Origin: Veillonella montpellierensis DSM 17217
GTDB taxonomy: Bacteria > Bacillota > Negativicutes > Veillonellales > Veillonellaceae
DNA length: 64,000 nucleotides
Assembly (NCBI RefSeq): GCF_000426745.1
Contig: NZ_AUFY01000011.1
Span: 1 to 64,000 of the forward strand
Reading direction: 5' to 3'
Numbering within the stretch: position 1 is the stretch's first letter; the number at the start of each line of letters is the position of its first letter. Position numbers and translations under genes: made by a program. Below the pieces are notes generated by a model. The model had not been told where the DNA came from, did no database searches, and worked only from the letters and a program-made list of their open reading frames with translations. Of the stretch, positions 25,596 to 35,430 are shown one piece after another.

Positions 25596-27703
25596 TGTTT
25601 ACTAATTCTAAATATTATTTTAATCGCGAACTGTCGTGGTTAAAATTTAATCAACGTGTCTTATCAGAATCAATGGATTGCCATAACCCTTTGTTAGAAC
25701 GGTTGCGATTTATTGCGATTACTAGTTCTAATTTAGATGAGTTTTTCATGATTCGCGTGGCTGGTTTACGTCATAAAGCTATGACGGATCCGATTGATTA
25801 CGATCCAGCACATATGAATGCGTCTATGCAGCTCAAAGCCATCGATGATTCTGTACGTCGCCTAGTGCATATGCAATATACGTATGTTAATAAAGTGTTA
25901 GAATTATGTGAAGCAGAAGGTTTATGTATTAAGAAAATCGATGAATTAACAGAGTCTCAAAAAGAATGGTTACAGTCTTATTTTGAACGTGAGGTATATC
26001 CTGTTGTTACCCCTCTAGCCGTTGACTCTGGACATCCATTTCCTCTGTTAGCAAATCATACGATTAATACAATCGTACAAATTAAGCGACAAGGTACAAA
26101 AGATGAAGAGGACATAAAAATTGCGATTTTACCAATTCCATCTGTGTTAAATCGATTAATTGAAGTGCCTAATAAAGAGACTAAAGAACATCATTTTATC
26201 TATTTGGAAGATGTGATTCGATACTTTGCAAAGGATTTCTTTTTAGGGTACACTATTGAAAGTGCTATGACATTCCGTGTTACAAGAGATGGCGATTTAT
26301 CCATCGATGAAGAAGATACGAAAGACCTACTTACAGAAGTAGAAGCTTCATTGCGTAGACGTCGTCGTGGTGACGTGGTACGTATCGAAGTGAGTGGCAC
26401 AGGTGATATGGAATTATTAGAATTTCTTTTACAAAGTTTGCAACTAGAAAAATCGGCAGCCTATCGTATTGATGGTCATTTGGATTGTCGTATGTATTTT
26501 TCCATTTGTGATATGCCTGGGTATGAACATTTGCGCTTTCCTCCGTTTGAACCACATCAACCACAAGAATTAATCGGGGTCGCTCCTTCATCTTTATTTG
26601 ATGCTATTCGTGAACGAGATATTTTTGTTCATCACCCTTTTGAAACGTTTACCGTCGTAGAAGATTTTGTGGCACAAGCAGCTATTGATCCTGGAGTGTT
26701 GGCGATTAAGCAGACCTTATACCGCGTTAGCGGTCATTCACCTATTATCAAGTCCTTAATGAAAGCCGCTGATAATGGCAAACAAGTGACCGTATTGATG
26801 GAAGTAAAAGCCCGTTTTGATGAAGAAAATAATATTCAAATGGCACGGCGGTTAGAAAAAGCAGGTTGCCATGTTATTTATGGATTAAAAGGACTCAAAA
26901 CGCATTCGAAGATTACGATGGTGGTTCGTAGAGAAGCAGATGGCATTCGCCGCTATGTGCATGTGGCGACAGGCAATTATAATGGTAAAACAGCTCGTAT
27001 GTATACGGATTGTGGTATTTTTACGTGTAATGATGAGTATGGTGCAGATGCGTCTAGTTTCTTTAATGTCATTTCTGGCTATTCTGATCCGCCACTATGG
27101 AATAAATTTATTGTAGCCCCTTTGAATTTGCGAGAAAAAATTATCGAACATATTGACAATGAAATTCAACAGGCAAAGGCGGGCAACCCAGCTTATATGA
27201 TTGCAAAAATGAATTCTTTGTTGGATAAGAAAGTGATTGCAAAATTATATGAAGCTTCTTCAGCGGGAGTAAAAATTGATTTAATTGTACGTGGCATTTG
27301 TACATTGCGTCCCGGTATTACTGGCGTTAGTGATACCATATCTGTACGGTCTATTGTAGGTAGATTTTTAGAACACCATCGGTTATTTTACTTTTATAAT
27401 GGGGGCCATGAAAATATATTTCTTTCCAGTGCTGATTGGATGCCTAGAAATTTAAATGAACGGGTGGAATTGATGATTCCCGTTGAAGATAAACGACATA
27501 AAACACGTATTATGGATATTCTACGCTTGTATTTAGAAGATAATCAAAAAACACATATAATGCGTGCTGATGGTAGCTATAGAAAGACAGTGAATCATGA
27601 ACATCCTATTTCAGCACAAGAAGAATTGATGCGAGAAGCTAAAGAAGCCGACACAGAACGCATGACTGTGATTGAACGATTGCAACCAATTTATAAGTCA
27701 TAA
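25595..27703 (+). CDS. ppk1: Polyphosphate kinase 1
   Basis: 702 residues, the standard four-domain length. Reversibly transfers the terminal phosphate of ATP to polyphosphate. The N-terminal block is FNRELSWLKFNQRVL; the central ASSNLDEFFMIR-like TSSNLDEFFMIR is typical. The phosphorylated histidine lies in KGLKTHSKITMV (about 452), and EHHRLFYFYNGG (about 592) is the second conserved histidine block. Starts at a TAATG overlap with the degenerate ppx gene, with GGAGG upstream. Confidence 0.96.
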   Translation: MFTNSKYYFNRELSWLKFNQRVLSESMDCHNPLLERLRFIAITSSNLDEFFMIRVAGLRHKAMTDPIDYDPAHMNASMQLKAIDDSVRRLVHMQYTYVNKVLELCEAEGLCIKKIDELTESQKEWLQSYFEREVYPVVTPLAVDSGHPFPLLANHTINTIVQIKRQGTKDEEDIKIAILPIPSVLNRLIEVPNKETKEHHFIYLEDVIRYFAKDFFLGYTIESAMTFRVTRDGDLSIDEEDTKDLLTEVEASLRRRRRGDVVRIEVSGTGDMELLEFLLQSLQLEKSAAYRIDGHLDCRMYFSICDMPGYEHLRFPPFEPHQPQELIGVAPSSLFDAIRERDIFVHHPFETFTVVEDFVAQAAIDPGVLAIKQTLYRVSGHSPIIKSLMKAADNGKQVTVLMEVKARFDEENNIQMARRLEKAGCHVIYGLKGLKTHSKITMVVRREADGIRRYVHVATGNYNGKTARMYTDCGIFTCNDEYGADASSFFNVISGYSDPPLWNKFIVAPLNLREKIIEHIDNEIQQAKAGNPAYMIAKMNSLLDKKVIAKLYEASSAGVKIDLIVRGICTLRPGITGVSDTISVRSIVGRFLEHHRLFYFYNGGHENIFLSSADWMPRNLNERVELMIPVEDKRHKTRIMDILRLYLEDNQKTHIMRADGSYRKTVNHEHPISAQEELMREAKEADTERMTVIERLQPIYKS

Positions 27704-27976
27704 TGGCCGCTATGATGTTTCATTATAGTTAGTGTATTTCTTTGTAGATGTAGACATTGAATTTTTATAGACTAGAAAGAAGTCGATAGAATTATAGGTT
27801 AAAAAGCAATGAATAACCAATTATTTCTAGAAAATGTTATGTATATGCTACTTTTATAAGAACTACCATAGAATCTAGTCTACGGTTGATTTGTACAAGT
27901 CATATTGATGGGGATAATGAGTGGTAGATAGTATGCACGAGTGAGAGATTACGTGAGTCATTACAGGAGATATGAT

Positions 27977-28510
27977 ATGTTGAAAGAAGTCATTGTAGTA
28001 GAAGGAAAATCTGATGTACAACGTATTTCACAAGCTGTGGAAGCAGATTGTATTATAACGGAAGGTTTTAATCTACATAAACGACAATTGGATAAAATTC
28101 GCGTAGCCTATGAAAAACGAGGTATTATTATTCTCACGGACCCTGATTATGCAGGAGAGCGTATTCGTCGTTTTTTGGCAAAACGATTTCCTCAGGCACA
28201 ACACGCTTTTGTGCCGAGAGAGGAGGCCTTTGCTAATGATGATATTGGCATCGAACAAGCATCGCCAGAAGCCATTCGTAAAGCCTTATCAGTATTACAT
28301 ACGCATAGCATGACATCATCTAATGAGTTCTCAATGACTGACTTGGTAGCACATGAGTTGATAGGAGCTGATAATAGCGTTCATAGACGCACACAATTAG
28401 GTGCTGCGTTAGGCATAGGTTATGGTAATGGAAAACAATTTTTATATCGCCTTAATCATTATGGCATTAGTCGCCAGGACTTTGAAACGGCGATACGTGA
28501 TATAGAATAG
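27977..28510 (+). CDS. rnmV: Ribonuclease M5
   Basis: 177 residues from ATG 27977, which has AGGAG seven bases upstream; a longer frame from 27941 lacks such a site. A TOPRIM domain shows VVEGKSDVQR (catalytic Glu) and ILTDPDYAGE (DxD). It trims 5S rRNA precursors in low-GC Firmicutes. It is followed 61 bases on by ksgA, the usual neighbour. The 273-base gap upstream (27704-27976) shows no gene and no clear terminator. Confidence 0.93.
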   Translation: MLKEVIVVEGKSDVQRISQAVEADCIITEGFNLHKRQLDKIRVAYEKRGIIILTDPDYAGERIRRFLAKRFPQAQHAFVPREEAFANDDIGIEQASPEAIRKALSVLHTHSMTSSNEFSMTDLVAHELIGADNSVHRRTQLGAALGIGYGNGKQFLYRLNHYGISRQDFETAIRDIE

Positions 28511-28571
28511 AATACATTTTTGGTAAGTATAAGCGATAATAGGATTAAATGGATAGAGAAAAGGAGTCTGT

Positions 28572-29429
28572 ATGTTAGAATCAGTAATTGCAAGCCCAGA
28601 AGTTGTACACTATGTGTGTAAACGCTTTGGCATTCATATGAGTAAAAAGTTAGGACAAAACTTTTTAATTCGTCGCTCCGTGGTTGATGAAATTGTACAT
28701 GCTGCTAATGTAACAGAAAGTGATCGCGTCCTTGAAATTGGACCTGGTATCGGTACATTAACCCAAGGATTAGCACAAACAGGTGCTACGGTAACAGCGA
28801 TTGAGTTAGATCGACGGTTATTGGAAGTACTAGATACTACATTGGCCTCTTATGATAATGTACAGATTATCCATGGTGATGCATTAAGACTAGATATACC
28901 ATCGATTATGAATCATCAACCATTTAAAGTAGTAGCTAATTTACCCTACTATATTACAACACCTATTATTATGCATTTATTAGAAAGTAAACTGCCTATT
29001 GAATGTATGGTTATGATGGTTCAAAAAGAAGTTGCTCAGAGAATGGTGGCGACTCCTGGCACAAAAGCCTATGGTGCTTTATCGGTAGCTGTGCAATATT
29101 ACACAGAACCGGATATTGTATTAGATGTACCGCCCAAAGCATTTTTGCCAGCACCAGCTGTCAATAGTGCAGTAGTTCGTTGCACAGTGCGTACTACTCC
29201 ACCAGTTGATGTGATTGATGAAAAACGATTTTTCCGTGTTGTTAAAGCTGGCTTTGAACAGAGACGAAAAACTTTTTCCAATACGATGAAGACCACAGGA
29301 CTTGCCAAAGAAATGATTGCTACTATATTAGAAAAAGCTGGTATTGATGGAAATCGTCGAGGTGAAACGTTTACATTAGAGGAATTCGCACGTATAGCTA
29401 ATGCGTGGTCTACCTTAGAGGTGAAATAA
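28572..29429 (+). CDS. rsmA: 16S rRNA (adenine(1518)-N6/adenine(1519)-N6)-dimethyltransferase
   Basis: 285 residues, also called KsgA. Dimethylates two adenines in the 3' hairpin of 16S rRNA late in 30S assembly. Motifs: KLGQNFLIRR at about 26, SAM loop VLEIGPGIGTLT at about 53 and catalytic VANLPYYITTP at about 125. Ribosome binding site AAGGAG 7 bases upstream. Confidence 0.96.
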   Translation: MLESVIASPEVVHYVCKRFGIHMSKKLGQNFLIRRSVVDEIVHAANVTESDRVLEIGPGIGTLTQGLAQTGATVTAIELDRRLLEVLDTTLASYDNVQIIHGDALRLDIPSIMNHQPFKVVANLPYYITTPIIMHLLESKLPIECMVMMVQKEVAQRMVATPGTKAYGALSVAVQYYTEPDIVLDVPPKAFLPAPAVNSAVVRCTVRTTPPVDVIDEKRFFRVVKAGFEQRRKTFSNTMKTTGLAKEMIATILEKAGIDGNRRGETFTLEEFARIANAWSTLEVK

Positions 29430-29473
29430 AGACTATGCATAGATACAAATCGTATCATTAGAATCGCTTACCA

Positions 29474-29557
29474 TAATAAAAGAATGAGAATGTGTATATA
29501 GTACGCTTTGTATAGATAGCATTGCTTCGTACTGCTGTATGCACATTCTTATTTTTA
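29474..29557 (+). terminator. Probable terminator after rsmA
   Basis: GAGAATGTGTATA (from 29485) pairs imperfectly with TATGCACATTCTT (to 29550), followed by ATTTTTAT. The long loop makes it a weaker call. The rest of the gap to 29877 has no credible gene. Confidence 0.55.
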
Positions 29558-29877
29558 TAAGATGATGCATTATGTATATAGGGTAAACATTTTATAATCA
29601 TACTAGCACATATACTAGTACATTTAGATGAGTTGATAGATAGTGGCTTATGGGATCGCACGTATAACACGAACCATAATAGGAACATCCATATAGTACA
29701 TCTTTGATATAGTCAATCGTTACTATAATCGATACGATGATAGGCCACTATGTAGTCGATTACGGCATGTATACAATATATTTTCCGGTTTTACCATTGA
29801 AATTTACACAAATATATATAACTTATAGTATACTATAGAGAATATAAGTGTGTTTTGTAAGAAAAGGAGGAGTTAGT

Positions 29878-31425
29878 ATGAGTATAAAAACTCAAAAAGC
29901 TAGTACGACGGGAATCTTGGCGTGGATTGAACGCATAGGGAACAAGGTTCCAGATATTACCATTCTATTTATTGCAGCATTTATTATTGTTTCTGTTATT
30001 TCCGCATGGTTGTCTACGATTACCTTTGATTATGTCAATCCTGCTACAGGGAAACCATTAACAGTTGTCAATATGTTAAGTGCGCAATCACTCATTACGT
30101 TGATGAGTAAAATGGTTACCAACTATTCAGGATTCCCTCCATTAGGGATGGTTATTGTTGCTACATTAGGTGTGGCCATTGCTGATGGTTCAGGCTATTT
30201 GAATATGGCGTTAAAGAAAATTTTAGCAGTAACACCTAAATGTATGATTACACCAGTAGTTATTTTAGCGGGGATGCTCAGTCATTTGGGTCCGGATTCA
30301 GGCTATGTCATTATTATTCCTATAGCGGCGTATATGTTTTATGCTTTGGGAAAACATCCACTAGCAGGCATTGCGGCTTCTTTTGCCGGTATTGCAGGTG
30401 CGTTTGCATCGAACTATACACCATCTGCTATTGACCCTGTTATACAAGGGTTTACTCAAGCAGCCGCACAGATTGTAGATCCTTCATACATGGTTAATGT
30501 ATTAGCCAATTATTATTTTGCATTTATATCCACATTTTTAGTTATACCTGCATGTTGGTATACAACCGAGAAAATTGTAGAACCATGGTTGTGGAAGATG
30601 TATCCTTTATCAGATAGTTTAGTGGTAGAAAATGATGTTAATACAGAAATTACACCACGAGAAAGTCGTGCTTTCTATATAGCTACTGGTTTCTTAGTAC
30701 TAATGGCAGTCGTTCTTATTTGGGCCTTGGTACCTGCAGATAGCTTGTTCAGAGCACCTGATGGCACATTGGCTAGTTTTAAAGCACCGATTATGCAGTC
30801 TATCGTAGCCTTAATATTTTTATTTGCTGGCGGTGTAGGTGTTGTTTATGGCGTAGCATCTGGTAAGTTTAAAACAACACGAGATTTTACTAAGTCTATG
30901 GAAGATATGACACACACGTTAGTTCAATTAATTGTATTTTACTTTTTTGCAGCACAATTTTTATATGCTTTTAATGCGTCTCAAATAGGTGCATTATTGG
31001 CTATATCTGGCGCTGAATTCTTGCGTAGTTTGGCATTACCACCACAAATTACTATTTTCGGGATTATTTTCTTTGTAGCTTTATTAAATCTTATTATTAC
31101 GTCTGCATCAGCTAAATGGGCTATTTTAGCACCTATTTTTGTACCTATGTTGATGGGCGTAGGCATTGCACCAGAATTAACACAAGGCGCGTTCCGTATT
31201 TCTGATTCCGCCGTTAATGTGGTAACGCCTATGTTTGCATTTTATCCATTGATTATTACCTATTGTCAAAAATATGTAAAAGAAAGTGGTATAGGCACAT
31301 TGAGCTCTATGATGTTACCATATACAATTTGCCTATTAATTGTGTTAACCATTGTATTATATATTATGTGGTTCTTTGATATTCCATTAGGTTTACAAGC
31401 GTCTTATTTATATCCTCGTCCATAA
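29878..31425 (+). CDS. AbgT-family transporter
   Basis: 515 residues, very hydrophobic, with about a dozen membrane segments. Family features include GHLGPDSGYVI-like SHLGPDSGYVII near residue 139, ASFAGIAGAFASNYTPSAIDP near 170-190, and the C-terminal ISDSAVNVVTPMFAFYPLI. Characterised relatives import p-aminobenzoyl-glutamate or export sulfonamides using an ion gradient; the substrate here is unknown. The ATG at 29878 with AAGGAGGAG is preferred over the GTG at 29848. Peptidase T follows on the same strand 261 bases later. Confidence 0.9.
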   Translation: MSIKTQKASTTGILAWIERIGNKVPDITILFIAAFIIVSVISAWLSTITFDYVNPATGKPLTVVNMLSAQSLITLMSKMVTNYSGFPPLGMVIVATLGVAIADGSGYLNMALKKILAVTPKCMITPVVILAGMLSHLGPDSGYVIIIPIAAYMFYALGKHPLAGIAASFAGIAGAFASNYTPSAIDPVIQGFTQAAAQIVDPSYMVNVLANYYFAFISTFLVIPACWYTTEKIVEPWLWKMYPLSDSLVVENDVNTEITPRESRAFYIATGFLVLMAVVLIWALVPADSLFRAPDGTLASFKAPIMQSIVALIFLFAGGVGVVYGVASGKFKTTRDFTKSMEDMTHTLVQLIVFYFFAAQFLYAFNASQIGALLAISGAEFLRSLALPPQITIFGIIFFVALLNLIITSASAKWAILAPIFVPMLMGVGIAPELTQGAFRISDSAVNVVTPMFAFYPLIITYCQKYVKESGIGTLSSMMLPYTICLLIVLTIVLYIMWFFDIPLGLQASYLYPRP

Positions 31426-31645
31426 GTACTAGTAAGAGTGATAGGCATCTTTTAATAGTACAGGAAATCGTGGATAGATAGCCAGTTAAGGCTTAGAAAA
31501 ATAGACAGATTAAGAAATGTAGTAAGAATAAATGAGTAGTAGTTGATAGTAGTTATGAATGATGCATAGGATCAATCTCATTCGCCGAGTAGCTGACAGA
31601 ATGAATCGTACCTATACAGGTTATTAACTAGTTATTATCATGTAG

Positions 31646-31689
31646 AAAGGAGAACAAGGCGTTTTGATAGGCCTTGGTACATAGTTATG
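31646..31689 (+). promoter_or_regulatory. Ribosome binding site separated from the pepT start by a small hairpin
   Basis: AAAGGAGA (31646-31653) lies 33 bases before the ATG at 31687, too far for normal use. A perfect 6-bp hairpin, CAAGGC / GCCTTG (31655-31676), fills the gap; folding it leaves about 11 unpaired bases. No ATG, GTG or TTG lies in frame between the site and the ATG. Confidence 0.5.
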
Positions 31690-32931
31690 GAAGACACATT
31701 GCGTACTCAATTAATAGAACGATTTAAAAGATATACATCTATTGAAAGTCAAAGCTCTGCCGCCTCTACCACGGTACCTAGTACACCAGGACAATGGAAT
31801 ATGGCAAAAGAGTTAGTGCAAGAATTAACCAAACTAGGACTTGTAAATATTGAACTTAGCGAGTTTTGTGTAGTTACTGCTAAGTTGCCAAGCAATATAG
31901 CAACACCAGTAGCGAAAGTTGGCTTTTGTGCTCATTTAGATACGGTGAATGTTAACTTGAATCCGCATATTAACGCTCAATTGATTCATTATGATGGTGG
32001 TGATATTTGCTTGGATCCACAAGATGATATATATATTCGATTAAGCGAACATCCAGAACTGGATAGGTATAAAGGTCAGGATATATTTGTCAGCGATGGA
32101 CATAGTGTGCTAGGCGCGGATAATAAAGCGGCTATTAGCTCGATTATGACTGCTTTAGAATATTTTATATCGCATCCAGAGGTACGCCATGGAGATATTT
32201 ATGTTGCCTTTGTACCAGATGAAGAAATTGGATTAGTTGGATCGAAACATATGGACATGGCAAAATTCCCTGTTGATTTTGCCTATACGCTTGATTCCTG
32301 TGAATTAGGCGAAGTCGTGTATGAAACATTTAATGCAGGGCAAGGAATTATCCAGATAGAAGGTGTTAGTGCCCATCCTATGTCGGCTAAAGGTGTGTTG
32401 CTTAATCCTACGTTGGTAGCAGTTGACATAGCTAATTGTTTCAATCGATTAGAAACACCAGAGAATACAGATGGTACAGATGGTTACATTTGGGTACAAG
32501 AAATTCATTCGAATCAAAGTACAGCTACGGTTACATTAAATATTCGAGATCATCACAAAGATCGCTATGAAGCTAAAAAAATATATATTATTGATGCGGT
32601 AGAATGGATGCGAAAAAAATACCCTCGTGCTACTATTACATGTACTATTACCGATATATATGGCAATATTAATGATGCTATTACAGAGGATAATAAATAT
32701 TGTATCGATTATATTTATCAAGCTATGAAAGAACTAGACATTACACCTAAGACGATTGCTATGCGTGGTGGTACAGATGGTTCCTTTATTTCTACGCAGG
32801 GCATTCCAACGCCTAATTTTTTCACAGGAGCTCATAATTTCCATTCCTATGCAGAGTTTTTGCCAATAGACTCTTTTGTTAAATCTTGTCAAATGATTTT
32901 ACAAATTAATGATTTGATTTGTCGTCCATAA
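31687..32931 (+). CDS. pepT: Peptidase T (tripeptide aminopeptidase)
   Basis: 414 residues, M20B metallopeptidase. Zinc ligands and catalytic residues appear in FCAHLDTVN (about 78), LGADNKAAI (about 141), PDEEIGLVGS (about 177) and TLDSCELGE. The N-terminus aligns with known peptidase T (VPSTPGQWNMAKEL), supporting this start. It releases N-terminal residues from tripeptides in the cytoplasm. The start has an unusual ribosome binding site layout, listed separately. Confidence 0.95.
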   Translation: MEDTLRTQLIERFKRYTSIESQSSAASTTVPSTPGQWNMAKELVQELTKLGLVNIELSEFCVVTAKLPSNIATPVAKVGFCAHLDTVNVNLNPHINAQLIHYDGGDICLDPQDDIYIRLSEHPELDRYKGQDIFVSDGHSVLGADNKAAISSIMTALEYFISHPEVRHGDIYVAFVPDEEIGLVGSKHMDMAKFPVDFAYTLDSCELGEVVYETFNAGQGIIQIEGVSAHPMSAKGVLLNPTLVAVDIANCFNRLETPENTDGTDGYIWVQEIHSNQSTATVTLNIRDHHKDRYEAKKIYIIDAVEWMRKKYPRATITCTITDIYGNINDAITEDNKYCIDYIYQAMKELDITPKTIAMRGGTDGSFISTQGIPTPNFFTGAHNFHSYAEFLPIDSFVKSCQMILQINDLICRP

Positions 32932-32943
32932 GTTAACATAGTA

Positions 32944-32952
32944 TGGTATAAT
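32944..32952 (+). promoter_or_regulatory. Extended -10 promoter upstream of the acyltransferase gene
   Basis: TGGTATAAT, a perfect extended -10, begins 13 bases past the pepT stop and 201 bases before the acyltransferase start. No good -35 hexamer is visible. It implies a leader of nearly 190 bases. Confidence 0.5.
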
Positions 32953-33144
32953 GAGTACTGTTGAAACATAGTATTATAAAACATTGTACTGTTTATATAG
33001 TGAAAATAGGTTAATGATTGTCATTATGCTATCTGTCAATAAGTATGGCGTAATTTAAAATCTTTATGATGTGAATATATACACAGTGTTTAATTAATAA
33101 AGCTAAGTAACGAATAAAAGTAGGAAAGTAAGGGTGTATAGTTT

Positions 33145-34980
33145 ATGTCACAATTGGATTCTAAGAATACACATATGAGTCAGATTGCATCATCGCATAT
33201 TGCAGGTTTAGATGGATTAAAAGCCATTGCTATTATAGGTGTTACTTTATTTCATATGTTCCCAGATAGTGTATGTGGTGGTTATTTAGGGGTATGTTTA
33301 TTTTTCGTAATTACAGGCTATTTATTAGCCTATACAAGTGCGAACCCTAGTCATCCATTTTCTCTTGGCACATATGTGATGAAACGATTGCAACGAATTT
33401 ATCCACCATTATTGATTACCGTATTGGCCACGGTAGGCATATTTTATTTTATACTGCCCCATGCGATTTCGGCGATTCGAATGGAAGTACTGTCTATCTT
33501 TCTAGGCTATAATAACTGGTGGCAGATCAGTCAAAATGCGAACTATTTTACGCGCCTCATGAATGCTTCGCCGTTTACCCATCTGTGGTTTATTGCAGTA
33601 GAAATGCAGTACTTTATTATTTGGCCTATTCTATACTATCTATATCAGTGGTTAACTAAGAAAACAAAGAATATATATTATGGAATTACGGTGATTGGTA
33701 TAGTAGGGGTAGTATCTGCTAGTATAATGCCTTTGTTGTATATACCAGGACAAGATGTGACTCGTCTGTATTATGGTACGGATACAAGATTATATGCCTT
33801 GTTGTTCGGAGCTATCTTAGGATTGTTACGTGCTAATTATGGCAATCAGCAAATAATCGTAGGAAGTAAAAAAATTGTTAGTATCATATTAGCCTTTCTC
33901 CTAGTAGCAGGATTATTAGTGGCCTATGTCAGCCTTAATGGCCAAGAACCAATTGTATATCAAGGGGGCATGGTACTAATTACTGTAGGCCTTTTGTTGC
34001 TCGTTAAATTAGTAGAATGCAATAGGGCCACTTTAGGGAATTGGTTAGATACGCCTATATTAAAATGGTTAGGACAACAAAGTTATGGCATTTTCCTTTG
34101 TCAATATCCTGTGTTATTTGCCTTTCACCGACTACATAGGAATGGACAAATTTCTAACGAATACCTATGTAATTTATTGATAATTATCACCATTTTACTA
34201 GGGGCTACTTTTATTGATTATATGACCAAGGGTATGCAGCGCATATCAAGTATGTTAGGATTATGGCGATTATGTAAGGATACATTTATAAGAATAGTGG
34301 CACTTTTAATAGTTCTTGCCATGGCAGTAGGTATATACGGTGTGGCCATATCGTCAGATCAAAAAGTACAGGAGCAAAATGAATTAGAGAGCCGATTAGC
34401 AGCGATTCAAGCGAAACAGGATGAGGAAAATGAAAAAGCGCGGCATCAACAAGAACTATCGCAAGCAGCCGTTAAGAAAGCGTTAACGAACGTGGCAGCT
34501 ATCGGTGATTCTGTTATGTTAGGATCGTCTGATGCATTACGAAATGAATTGCCAGGTGTGTATATTGATGCAAAAGTATCACGCTATGTAGGGGCAGGAT
34601 TAGATATTGCTAAACGCATGGATGAAGAAGGGCGCCTTGGAGACGTTGTCTTAGTGGGGTTAGGCACAAATGGACCGATTACGGGATACTACGAACATGA
34701 AACGAATGATCTCATTAATTATTTAGGAGCGAATCGACACATATTTTGGATTAATGTGTATTGCCCCGATCTAGATTGGCAAACTAGTAATAACCGATAT
34801 CTAGAGCAATTAGCAAAAGAACATCATAATATAACGATTATTGACTGGTATGGCGCCGTATCAAAGCACCCAGAATGGTTAGGTGAAGATGGCGTACACC
34901 CTAATGATAAAGGCGTAAAAGCCTATGCTACGTTGGTTCGGGATAGTATAGAACGACGCTATAAAGACGAAATAAGTTAA
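33145..34980 (+). CDS. Acyltransferase-3 / SGNH fusion, OatA-like
   Basis: 611 residues. An N-terminal acyltransferase-3 membrane domain (about 15-400, ten or so segments, GLDGLKAIAIIGVTLFH and FFVITGYLL) is joined through a short coiled-coil linker (about 405-445) to an SGNH-hydrolase domain. That domain has the catalytic serine in AIGDSVMLGSS (about 453), GLGTNGP, and the Asp/His pair in EDGVHPNDKG near 585. This is the OatA layout, which O-acetylates MurNAc of peptidoglycan and gives lysozyme resistance; an envelope polysaccharide is an alternative target. Confidence 0.87.
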   Translation: MSQLDSKNTHMSQIASSHIAGLDGLKAIAIIGVTLFHMFPDSVCGGYLGVCLFFVITGYLLAYTSANPSHPFSLGTYVMKRLQRIYPPLLITVLATVGIFYFILPHAISAIRMEVLSIFLGYNNWWQISQNANYFTRLMNASPFTHLWFIAVEMQYFIIWPILYYLYQWLTKKTKNIYYGITVIGIVGVVSASIMPLLYIPGQDVTRLYYGTDTRLYALLFGAILGLLRANYGNQQIIVGSKKIVSIILAFLLVAGLLVAYVSLNGQEPIVYQGGMVLITVGLLLLVKLVECNRATLGNWLDTPILKWLGQQSYGIFLCQYPVLFAFHRLHRNGQISNEYLCNLLIIITILLGATFIDYMTKGMQRISSMLGLWRLCKDTFIRIVALLIVLAMAVGIYGVAISSDQKVQEQNELESRLAAIQAKQDEENEKARHQQELSQAAVKKALTNVAAIGDSVMLGSSDALRNELPGVYIDAKVSRYVGAGLDIAKRMDEEGRLGDVVLVGLGTNGPITGYYEHETNDLINYLGANRHIFWINVYCPDLDWQTSNNRYLEQLAKEHHNITIIDWYGAVSKHPEWLGEDGVHPNDKGVKAYATLVRDSIERRYKDEIS

Positions 34981-35023
34981 CCATATATGAGACTGTAAGA
35001 AAAGGATAGTCATACTTTCAGGG

Positions 35024-35428
35024 TTATAGGACAAAACGTGTTGTTTTAAATGCTGATAGAACTAGAAAATATCTAGTTCTATCAGCATTTTATTTTTTAG
35101 TGAACTGTAAAGGACTGACAAAATGTGTTGTCAAAAAACTGAAAGTCCTTGCATTTACTGGCCTGAATAGGGTTTTATCTTTATAGAAATATATTTTTTT
35201 TGAAGGAGTATTTTTATGAAAAATGTTAGATGCCCTAATTGTGGCTTTAGTTGTAGAAAACATGGTAGGGCTAATGCAGGTTCTTAAAAATGGATATAGA
35301 GGCAGTGTAGATATTCATTTACGAATATAATTACAAAAGATGAAGTCGAATTACAATTGTTTTAAAATGGTTGTTTGGCACGAATACTCAGAATGAAATA
35401 CTAAGACGAGACCGTAGTTTTTGTAGAT
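35024..35428 (+). mobile_element. IS1249-like element remnant, copy 2
   Basis: Full-length match to 8390-8793. It includes the same leader hairpin, ribosome binding site, zinc-ribbon start (MKNVRCPNCGFSCRKHG at 35217) and the same two in-frame stops. This copy has an extra frameshift near the FLKWLFG segment. Neither copy contains a DDE catalytic domain, so both are non-autonomous or dead. Confidence 0.65.
35048..35098 (+). terminator. Perfect 19-bp terminator hairpin inside the element, copy 2
   Basis: Arms at 35048-35066 and 35072-35090 are perfectly complementary, with loop AAATA and a TATTTTTT run. It lies 68 bases past the acyltransferase stop and can serve as its terminator. The near-palindrome ACAAAACGTGTTGT stands on one side (35031-35044) and a variant on the other (about 35113-35126). 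Confidence 0.8.
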
Positions 35429-35430
35429 TG
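35217..35430 (+). pseudogene. IS1249-like transposase fragment, second copy
   Basis: Opens with MKNVRCPNCGFSCRKHGRANAGS, then TAA, and TAG a few codons later, at the same two positions as in the 8.6 kb copy. Readable transposase-like sequence continues in frame until a frameshift near 35360. Confidence 0.65.
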
